Assembly: GCA_910577275.1 (NCBI GenBank)
Contig: CAJTMW010000029.1
Location: forward strand, 1-47,188
Length of the DNA: 47,188 nucleotides
Direction of reading: 5' to 3'
Source: an uncultured Lachnospiraceae bacterium
GTDB lineage: Bacteria > Bacillota > Clostridia > Lachnospirales > Lachnospiraceae
Part shown: positions 41,933 to 47,188 of the stretch, piece after piece
How positions within the stretch are numbered: the stretch's first letter is position 1
Layout: every line of letters begins with the position of its first letter
Made by a program: the position numbers and the translations under genes
The notes under the pieces: model-generated
The model's database searches: none
The model's input: only the letters and a program-made list of their open reading frames with translations
What the model was told of the DNA's origin: nothing

Positions 41933-42469
41933 ATGATTTTACTGGTAGTGGATACCCAGAAGGGCATTACAGACGAAAGACTGCACGAATTTGAAAAGCT
42001 GAAAAGGAATATCCGTACGCTGATTTCCGCGGCAAGAAAAAACGGCGTGGAAGTGGTATATGTGCGGCATGACGACGGACCGGGAACGGGTTTTTCCGCA
42101 GGAGATGATGAATTTGACATCTTTGAGGAATTCGCTCCGGAAGAAAAAGAGCGCATTTTTGACAAAACGGTAAACAGTGCTTTTCATAATTCCACAGGTC
42201 TGGTAGAATATTTGGCGGAAAAAAGTGAAAAGAAGATTATGATTGCGGGACTGCAGACAAATTTCTGCATTGACGCTACCATAAAAAGCGGCTTCGAACA
42301 GGGGTACGAAATGATTGTGCCGGAATATGCAAATTCCACCTTTGATAATGCGTATATGAAAAGGGACGTCTGTTATCATTATTATAATGATTTTATATGG
42401 CCGGGACGGTATGCCTTGTGCGTGACGATGGAGGAGGCTGTCAGAGCGCTTGAAGGGGAGAGAAAATGA
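41933..42469 (+). CDS. Isochorismatase-family cysteine hydrolase
   Basis: A 178-residue hydrolase with the Asp-Lys-Cys triad: D7 (VVDTQ), K78 (FDKTVNSAF) and C112 (LQTNFCID). The family includes nicotinamidases and other amide hydrolases; the substrate is not evident. GGCGGGAGGAAACGG precedes the start. It is tightly coupled to the following GNAT gene by a 4-base overlap (ATGA), so the two probably act on related compounds or are simply co-expressed. Confidence 0.9.
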   Translation: MILLVVDTQKGITDERLHEFEKLKRNIRTLISAARKNGVEVVYVRHDDGPGTGFSAGDDEFDIFEEFAPEEKERIFDKTVNSAFHNSTGLVEYLAEKSEKKIMIAGLQTNFCIDATIKSGFEQGYEMIVPEYANSTFDNAYMKRDVCYHYYNDFIWPGRYALCVTMEEAVRALEGERK

Positions 42470-42981
42470 TAGAGACGGACGACCTTATTCTGGACAAAGC
42501 CGTGTTTGAGGATTGGAGAGGGATATATCAAAACGTCTGGTCGCGGCCGGAAAGCGCAAGGTATATGCTCTGGAAGGTTACCGAAAGCGAGAGCGAAGCC
42601 AGAATAAGGATTCGGAAAACCATTGAATTTCAGAAAAATCATGACACGTATCTGGTTTATGAGAAAAAAAGCGGTGAGCCTGTCGGATTTGCCGGCGTGG
42701 AAAAGCTGTCGGACCGCGTTTATCAGGAAGCAGGTATATGCCTTGGGCCGGATTATGTGGGAAGGGGCTTTGGAAAACAGATTTTGTCAGGGCTTATAGC
42801 GTACTGCCGGAAAGCGTTCGGCGCGGAGGAGTTTCATTATTCAACGAGAGAAGAAAACGAGGCGTCTGTCAAACTGGCATGTTCACTGGGGTTTGAACGT
42901 GTTTCTTCGGAGGTTAAGGTGGACGGACGGGACGGGCATAGCTACCATCTGCTTAAGTATCGTCTGAAACTGAAAAAGTGA
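42466..42981 (+). CDS. GNAT-family N-acetyltransferase (RimJ/L-like)
   Basis: A 171-residue acetyltransferase. GLAICLGPDYVGRGFGKQIL-like residues (here GICLGPDYVGRGFGKQIL) form the acetyl-CoA-binding motif A (V/I-x-x-x-x-R/Q-G-x-G-K), and YSTREENEASVKLACSLGFE is motif B of the RimJ/RimL-type branch that acetylates protein N-termini or small amines. Substrate unknown. It overlaps the isochorismatase-like gene and is followed by an NTF2-like gene after 37 bases. Confidence 0.9.
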   Translation: MIETDDLILDKAVFEDWRGIYQNVWSRPESARYMLWKVTESESEARIRIRKTIEFQKNHDTYLVYEKKSGEPVGFAGVEKLSDRVYQEAGICLGPDYVGRGFGKQILSGLIAYCRKAFGAEEFHYSTREENEASVKLACSLGFERVSSEVKVDGRDGHSYHLLKYRLKLKK

Positions 42982-43018
42982 CAGAAAAGCCGCGTGTTAA
43001 AACGGAGAGGAAAAAGGA

Positions 43019-43387
43019 ATGAATATACAAAACTACTGGCGCGCCGTCCTGCGGCAGCAGGCGGAGGAAATCAGAAAATATTTCCACGAGCAGGCTTATG
43101 TAAACTGGCACAACACAAATGAACATTTTACGGTCAGCGAGTTTATCAGAGCAAATTGCGAGTATCCGGGACAGTGGGACGGAGAAATTGAACGCATAGA
43201 AGAGGCGGGAGACGTAAGCATTACGGTAACGCACGTATACTCGTGGGACAAAAAGCTGTCTTTTCATGTGACGTCCTTTATCAGGATACAGGATGAAAAA
43301 ATTGCCTCTGTGGATGAATACTGGGGCGACGACGGAAGTCCCCCGCAGTGGCGGAGGGATAAGCATATCGGAACGGTGATTCAATAA
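43019..43387 (+). CDS. NTF2-like (SnoaL-type) small protein
   Basis: A 122-residue protein resembling NTF2-like cone-fold proteins: an amphipathic N-terminal helix with YFHEQAYVNWHNTNEHFTVSEFIRANCEYPG, then strands ending ITVTHVYSWDKKLSFHVTSFIRIQDEKIASVDEYWGDDG. Such proteins can be isomerases, sugar or lipid binders or have no enzyme activity; nothing here tells which. GAGAGGAAAAAGG precedes the ATG. It is on the same strand as the neighbouring GNAT gene. Confidence 0.8.
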   Translation: MNIQNYWRAVLRQQAEEIRKYFHEQAYVNWHNTNEHFTVSEFIRANCEYPGQWDGEIERIEEAGDVSITVTHVYSWDKKLSFHVTSFIRIQDEKIASVDEYWGDDGSPPQWRRDKHIGTVIQ

Positions 43388-43418
43388 GGAAATGTAAGCA
43401 GAGTGGAGGTGATTTTGA

Positions 43419-43685
43419 GTGCCCGCGTTATCTATGTTTTTCGGAATTATTGTACGAATGCAAAGTGAAAAAGGTGGCAAGCATAATACGCCACATGTTC
43501 ATGCATTATACGGAAATAATGAAATTGTAGTGAGTATAGACGGGGAAATTTTAGAAGGAAATTTTCCTAACAAGCAGACAAAGCTTTTATTAGCCTGGAT
43601 AGCGATTCATGAAGATGAGCTGAAAGCAAACTGGCAGTTATTGAGCAATGGTGATGGTTATTTTAAGATTGAGCCATTGCGCTAA
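43419..43685 (+). CDS. DUF4160 domain protein
   Basis: An 88-residue DUF4160 protein: FFGIIVRMQSEKGGKHNTPHVHALYGNNEIVVSIDGEILEG and LLLAWIAIHEDELKANW are the signature, with the HxHxxY metal-like motif HVHALY. GTG 43419 is the start with GGAGGTGA upstream. It is paired with a DUF2442 gene 18 bases later. Such pairs are widespread, small and sporadically distributed, so they have been suggested as toxin-antitoxin modules; I do not know of a demonstrated activity. Confidence 0.88.
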   Translation: MPALSMFFGIIVRMQSEKGGKHNTPHVHALYGNNEIVVSIDGEILEGNFPNKQTKLLLAWIAIHEDELKANWQLLSNGDGYFKIEPLR

Positions 43686-43702
43686 ATAGTGGAGGTGATT
43701 TT

Positions 43703-43957
43703 GTGTTAAGGCCAACTGCAGTTCAGGTAGAAGCAACCTGTCCGTATCAACTGTTAGTAGTATTTGACAATGGAGAAAAAAAATATTTTGATGTTGAACC
43801 TTATATAAAAGGAGAATGGTACGGACAGCTGCGGAGTTTTGAGTATTTCAGGCGCGCCGCTACAGACGGTTTTACTGTCGTGTGGCCGGAAGGGCAGGAT
43901 ATATGTCCGGATGAGTTGTATGATTTGGGGAAAAATGCAGTACAGGTTTGCGGTTGA
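43703..43957 (+). CDS. DUF2442 domain protein
   Basis: An 84-residue DUF2442 protein: VEATCPYQLLVVFDNGEKKYFDVEPYIKG, and GFTVVWPEGQDICPDELYDLG is the domain end. GTG 43703 is the start, with the same AGTGGAGGTGATTTTG leader as the previous gene. In many genomes DUF2442 proteins sit next to DUF4160, and one of the two may antagonise the other. Function not established. Confidence 0.88.
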   Translation: MLRPTAVQVEATCPYQLLVVFDNGEKKYFDVEPYIKGEWYGQLRSFEYFRRAATDGFTVVWPEGQDICPDELYDLGKNAVQVCG

Positions 43958-44080
43958 AGTTTTCAAAAGATAAGGCAGGAGGAGTGAAGGATTTTTCCAT
44001 TCTTTCATCTCCCGGTTTGGGTCTGCGCTGCATCCACAAACCGGAAATGCGCAAAAAGCAGCGCGGAAATGAGGGAAAAT

Positions 44081-45031
44081 ATGAAAACAAAAATCTTCAT
44101 TGACGGAAGCGAGGGCACCACGGCCCTTAGAATTCACGAGCGCTTTGCCGGGAGGGACGACGTGGAGCTTTTACCTATCGCCCCGGAAAAACGCAAGGAT
44201 ACGGATGAGAGGAGAAGGCTGATTAATCAGGCCGATATCGCCTTTCTCTGCCTGCCGGACGCGGCGGCAAGGGAGTCGGTAAGCCTTGTGGAAAACGATA
44301 ATGTCAGGGTAATCGACACCTCGACCGCTCACAGGACGGAAGAGGGGTGGGCTTACGGCTTTCCCGAGCTGTCGGAAAAGCACAGGGAAAAGATAAGGGA
44401 AGGAAAGCGGATAGCGGTGCCGGGGTGCCATGCCACGGGCTTCATATCTCTTGTCTATCCGATGATAGCGTCGGGAATTCTCCCGGCGGACTATCCTCTG
44501 TCGGCCTTTTCCCTGACGGGCTACAGCGGCGGCGGCAAAAAGATGATTGCAGAGTATGAGGAAAAGGAGCGGGCGGGGGAGCTTGACGCCCCCAGAGAGT
44601 ACGCTCTTTCCCAGCAGCATAAGCACTTAAAGGAAATGAAGGAAATCACCGGGCTTTTGCGCCAGCCCCTGTTTTCGCCTATTGTTGCGGATTACTACAG
44701 CGGAATGGTGGTTTCCGTCCCTCTGTATAATGAATTTTTGAAGGAAAGGAACACACCACAGGGGCTGCAGGAGTTTTTTGCGGATTACTATGCGGGGCAG
44801 CGGTTTATCACTGTGGAGCCTTTCGGCGCGGAGGAAGAACTTCATGGGAAAATGCTGGCGGGAAACGGGTGCTGCGGCTATGATGGGCTGAAAATATACA
44901 TAACCGGAAACGGGGAGAGGACGGTGCTTTCCGCGCAGTTTGACAATCTGGGAAAAGGCGCTTCCGGCGCGGCCATTCAGTGCCTGAATATTATGCTGGG
45001 CTGCGGGGAGGACAAAGGATTAAATCTATAA
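44081..45031 (+). CDS. argC: N-acetyl-gamma-glutamyl-phosphate reductase (type 2)
   Basis: A 316-residue ArgC of the shorter type 2 group. The NADPH loop FIDGSEGTTALRIHE is at the N-terminus; the catalytic cysteine is C116 in VPGCHATGF; SLTGYSGGGKKMI follows. It reduces N-acetylglutamyl phosphate to the semialdehyde. ATG 44081 is preceded by GAGGG; ATG 44069 has no good site. The 110 bases before it contain a CCGGTTTG/CAAACCGG inverted repeat (44013-44045), role unknown. A GNAT gene and argJ follow; argB and argD are not in the window. Confidence 0.95.
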   Translation: MKTKIFIDGSEGTTALRIHERFAGRDDVELLPIAPEKRKDTDERRRLINQADIAFLCLPDAAARESVSLVENDNVRVIDTSTAHRTEEGWAYGFPELSEKHREKIREGKRIAVPGCHATGFISLVYPMIASGILPADYPLSAFSLTGYSGGGKKMIAEYEEKERAGELDAPREYALSQQHKHLKEMKEITGLLRQPLFSPIVADYYSGMVVSVPLYNEFLKERNTPQGLQEFFADYYAGQRFITVEPFGAEEELHGKMLAGNGCCGYDGLKIYITGNGERTVLSAQFDNLGKGASGAAIQCLNIMLGCGEDKGLNL

Positions 45032-45046
45032 CAGAGGTGTGAGAGT

Positions 45047-45496
45047 ATGACAATCAGAGCAATGACAATCGACGATTATGAGGAAGTGTATGCGCTGTGG
45101 ATGAGCATCAGGGGCTTTGCCATGCGCAGCCTTGACGATTCCAGGGACGGGGTTGCGCGTTTCCTTAAAAGAAATCCCGACACCAGCGTGGTGGCGGTTG
45201 CGGATGGAAAAATTGTGGGCAGCATTCTCTGCGGCTATGACGGCCGGCGGGGGTGCCTTTACCATGTGTGCGTTCGCGAGGATTACCGCAGACAGGGCAT
45301 CGGAAAGGCGATGGTGGTATACTGTATGAAAGCCCTTGAAAAGGAGGAAATCAGCAAGGTTTCCCTGATTGCCTTTACGCAGAACGACATCGGCAACGCT
45401 TTCTGGAAGGAAATCGGCTGGACAAAGCGGGAGGATTTGAATTATTATGACTTTGTCCTGAATGATAAAAATATCGTGAAATTCAATCAGAAATAG
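45047..45496 (+). CDS. GNAT-family N-acetyltransferase in the arginine operon, possible N-acetylglutamate synthase
   Basis: A 149-residue GNAT with VCVREDYRRQGIGKAMV as the acetyl-CoA loop. It lies between argC (15-base gap) and argJ (10-base gap), both tightly spaced, so it is co-transcribed with arginine genes. Short GNATs in arg operons can act as N-acetylglutamate synthases (ArgA). But argJ alone can supply acetylglutamate in the cyclic pathway, so this is only suggested by position. GAGGTGTGAGAGT precedes the ATG. Confidence 0.85.
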   Translation: MTIRAMTIDDYEEVYALWMSIRGFAMRSLDDSRDGVARFLKRNPDTSVVAVADGKIVGSILCGYDGRRGCLYHVCVREDYRRQGIGKAMVVYCMKALEKEEISKVSLIAFTQNDIGNAFWKEIGWTKREDLNYYDFVLNDKNIVKFNQK

Positions 45497-45506
45497 GAGG
45501 AACAAA

Positions 45507-46730
45507 ATGAAAATAACGGAAGGCGGCGTAACGGCGGCAAAAGGCTTTGAAGCTGCGGGCGTGGAAGCGGGAATCAAATATCAGAACAGAAAGGATATGG
45601 CGCTGATTTACAGTCAGGCTCCCTGCGTTCTGGCGGGAACCTTTACCAGCAACGTGGTAAAGGCGGCTCCGGTTTTGTGGGATAAGGATGTGGTGGAAAA
45701 CGCGCCCTTCGGGCAGGCGGTGGTTGTTAATGCGGGGATTGCCAATGCCTGTACGGGTAAGGAGGGTTACGGATACTGCGAGAGGACGGCGGAAAAGGCG
45801 GCGGAGGCGCTGGGACTGCCCAAGGAGGCGGTTCTGGTAGCTTCCACCGGCGTGATTGGTATGCAGCTTCCCATTGACAGAATCGAGGCGGGAATTGAAA
45901 AGCTTGCCGGACAAAAGCAGGATACGCTGCAGGCGGGAACTCTGGCGGCGGAGGCAATCATGACCACGGATACCCACTCAAAGCAGGCGGCGGCGGAGGT
46001 CATAATTGATGGTGTGAAAGTGACTGTCGGCGGCATGTGCAAGGGCTCCGGCATGATTCATCCCAATATGTGCACCATGCTTGCCTTTGTGACCACGGAC
46101 GCGGCGATTTCCAAAGAACTTTTGACTAAAGCAGTCAAAGAGGACGTTACAGACACCTTCAACATGGTTTCCGTGGACGGGGATACCTCCACCAACGATA
46201 CCCTTCTGGTGATGGCAAACGGTATGGCGGGCAACAGCGAAATCAATGAGGAGGGTCCGGCCTACGAGGCTTTCAGGGAGGCCCTTCATTATGTAAACGA
46301 ATCCCTTGCGAAAATGATGGCAGGGGACGGAGAGGGCGCAACGGCTCTGATTGAGGCGAAGGTGGTGGGAGCTGCCACCAAAGAGGACGCCAGAAAGCTG
46401 GGAAAATCCGTTATCTGTTCCAGCCTGACGAAGGCGGCCATTTACGGGCACGACGCCAACTGGGGAAGAATCCTCTGTGCCCTGGGCTATTCGGGCGTTC
46501 GTTTTGAGCCGGAGAAGCTGGAGCTTTATTTTGAGAGCAAAGCGGGTAAAATCCTGATTTACAAAGACGGCGTGGGCGCCGATTACAGCGAGGAGGAAGC
46601 CGGCAGGATTTTATCGGAGCCGGAGGTAAGGATTCTGGTGGACATGAAAATGGGAGAAGAATCGGCAACGGCGTGGGGCTGCGATTTGACCTATGATTAT
46701 GTGAAAATCAATGCGGATTACCGAAGCTAA
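45507..46730 (+). CDS. argJ: Glutamate N-acetyltransferase / ornithine acetyltransferase
   Basis: A 407-residue ArgJ. The precursor cuts itself before the nucleophile T190 in KGSGMIHPNMCTMLAFVTTD, giving alpha and beta chains. The residue before T190 is cysteine (C189) where Ala is more usual. It transfers acetyl from N-acetylornithine to glutamate, and may also use acetyl-CoA. AGGAGG is placed well before the ATG. It ends at a palindromic element. The arginine unit continues outside the window or is broken by the IS110 element that follows. Confidence 0.96.
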   Translation: MKITEGGVTAAKGFEAAGVEAGIKYQNRKDMALIYSQAPCVLAGTFTSNVVKAAPVLWDKDVVENAPFGQAVVVNAGIANACTGKEGYGYCERTAEKAAEALGLPKEAVLVASTGVIGMQLPIDRIEAGIEKLAGQKQDTLQAGTLAAEAIMTTDTHSKQAAAEVIIDGVKVTVGGMCKGSGMIHPNMCTMLAFVTTDAAISKELLTKAVKEDVTDTFNMVSVDGDTSTNDTLLVMANGMAGNSEINEEGPAYEAFREALHYVNESLAKMMAGDGEGATALIEAKVVGAATKEDARKLGKSVICSSLTKAAIYGHDANWGRILCALGYSGVRFEPEKLELYFESKAGKILIYKDGVGADYSEEEAGRILSEPEVRILVDMKMGEESATAWGCDLTYDYVKINADYRS

Positions 46731-46806
46731 TACAAAGGAAATCACTAAGCTCGCAAGCTGCGGTGCAGCTTGTGACCTCGCCAAGTGATTTCAAGCTTTG
46801 TATTTA
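46727..46806. repeat. Palindromic element after argJ
   Basis: Outer arms AATACAAAG...GAAATCACT and its complement near 46785-46805 (AGTGATTTC...CTTTGTATT) enclose an inner perfect hairpin, CAAGCTGC (46754-46761) / GCAGCTTG (46765-46772) with loop GGT. It has no T tail. The left arm overlaps the argJ stop. It resembles a REP-type or small non-autonomous element, and may be what the IS110 element inserted beside. Confidence 0.7.
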
Positions 46807-46807
46807 G

Positions 46808-46874
46808 AAGAACGTCTCTGACGAGCCGTTCTTCCCATGTGGAGAGCAGGGTAAAAGCATTCCTATAGAGAATG
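46808..46874. ncRNA. Structured left-end region, candidate bridge RNA segment
   Basis: Two stem-loops are visible: AAGAACG (46808-46814) / CGTTCTT (46827-46833), and CATTC (46858-46862) / GAATG (46870-46874). In the IS110 group the left non-coding end encodes a bridge RNA that chooses donor and target. Transcription here is unproven. If this belongs to the IS1111 subgroup the RNA would be in the other end. Confidence 0.3.
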
Positions 46875-46885
46875 AAATTTGAACT

Positions 46886-46913
46886 TTGACAAAATAAAAT
46901 CTCCCCGTATGAT
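46886..46913 (+). promoter_or_regulatory. Promoter of the IS110 transposase
   Basis: A perfect TTGACA (46886-46891) and TATGAT (46908-46913) with a 16-base spacer, 53 bases before the transposase start. Confidence 0.65.
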
Positions 46914-46962
46914 GTATATGAGTTTAGCGACTTAATACATCAGAAAACAAAGGAGATTTTAT
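46894..46962 (+). promoter_or_regulatory. Ribosome-binding-site-sequestering hairpin of the IS110 transposase
   Basis: ATAAAATCTCC (46894-46904) and GGAGATTTTAT (46952-46962) are an 11-bp perfect inverted repeat; GATGTAT (46911-46917) and ATACATC (46935-46941) form an inner 7-bp stem. The right outer arm holds the GGAG ribosome binding site. The left outer arm lies inside the promoter spacer, so only read-through RNA would contain it and hide the site. Confidence 0.7.
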
Positions 46963-46966
46963 AGCA

Positions 46967-47188
46967 ATGAAAGTAAAGTACGAAGACCGCCTCAAACAAA
47001 AATTACTCGCAATCACAACAGACACCCTCGTAGTCGGCGTGGATATCGCCAAGAACTACCAGTGGGCAAGGTTTGTTGACTTCAGGGGCATAGAGCATGA
47101 CCGCGCCCTGAAATTCAAAAACAGAAAAGGCGGCTTTGAGACCATCTTAGCAAGAATCCGGGAGATATGCAAGAAAGAAAATTTCGCA
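46967..47188 (+). CDS. IS110-family transposase, N-terminal part
   Basis: The first 74 codons, open to the window end. VVGVDIAKNYQWARFVDFRG contains the first catalytic Asp (D26) of the DEDD RuvC-like domain of IS110 transposases. GGAG lies 11 bases before the ATG. The serine-containing C-terminal domain is outside the window, so activity cannot be judged. It is on the same strand as argJ and separated from it by a palindromic element. Confidence 0.9.
   Translation, partial: MKVKYEDRLKQKLLAITTDTLVVGVDIAKNYQWARFVDFRGIEHDRALKFKNRKGGFETILARIREICKKENFA

Larger units (their letters stand above)
46807..47188 (+). mobile_element. IS110-family element, left part (boundary not resolved)
   Basis: The 3' end of the window holds an IS110-type transposase start and a structured 160-base non-coding stretch before it. 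The left boundary cannot be fixed, because IS110 elements make no standard inverted repeats or target duplications; 46807 is where the palindromic element ends and is only an estimate. The right side is outside the window. Confidence 0.7.

Noticed and set aside
44013..44045. Terminator between the DUF2442 gene and argC
   Set aside because: CCGGTTTG/CAAACCGG forms a good stem but has no T tract after it on the plus strand, so I leave it as an unexplained inverted repeat.

Overview
The window looks like a chromosomal piece of an anaerobic Clostridia genome, most likely Lachnospiraceae (Bacillota). The pointers are strong GGAGG-type ribosome binding sites, a LicT-type PTS operon, a cre-like site in front of pta, a UPF0210/ACT pair, the prolyl-tRNA editing family, and very large multidomain solute-binding lipoproteins. 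This placement rests on gene content and style only; no database was searched.

Layout. 1-157 is the 3' end of a 23S rRNA with no 5S behind it. 0.35-7.6 kb holds cheV, a sirtuin-like protein, a large acidic membrane-anchored protein, hisH-hisF, ung and a diaminopimelate decarboxylase. 7.7-9.3 kb has tRNA-Leu(CAA) followed directly by a sodium:neurotransmitter-type symporter. 9.4-16.5 kb is a complete N-acetylglucosamine phosphotransferase and catabolic locus: RAT/terminator switch, antiterminator, EIIA, EI, HPr, EIIBC, nagB, nagA. 16.7-23.0 kb is housekeeping: a zinc-finger membrane protein, polA, coaE, walJ-like, ACT protein, UPF0210.

23.1-33.2 kb is the most unusual part. Six co-directional genes encode two large paralogous propeller/solute-binding lipoproteins, two sugar-importer permeases, a HlyD-like adaptor and a MacB-periplasmic-domain-like protein. 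No ATPase is present. This mixes importer and exporter parts and is my best candidate for an undescribed system.

33.3-39.2 kb contains uxaC and tmcAL on the minus strand, then an MqsR-like toxin with an MqsA/HTH/Panacea antitoxin flanked by 31-bp direct repeats, then pta behind a cre-like palindrome. 39.2-46.7 kb carries arginine genes (argG on minus; argC, a GNAT gene and argJ on plus) around an accessory island: an exact 16-bp-period palindrome array, a prolyl-tRNA editing protein, an isochorismatase-like hydrolase, GNAT, NTF2-like, and a DUF4160/DUF2442 pair. The window ends inside an IS110-family transposase preceded by a structured leader.

Two themes link the parts. First, the PTS operon appears uncoupled from HPr-Ser-P carbon control: HPr has Arg at position 46 and the antiterminator lacks both PRD2 histidines, although a cre-like site sits before pta. 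Second, small mobile or selfish modules (the toxin-antitoxin cassette, DUF4160/DUF2442, dispersed repeats, IS110) cluster in the second half of the window.
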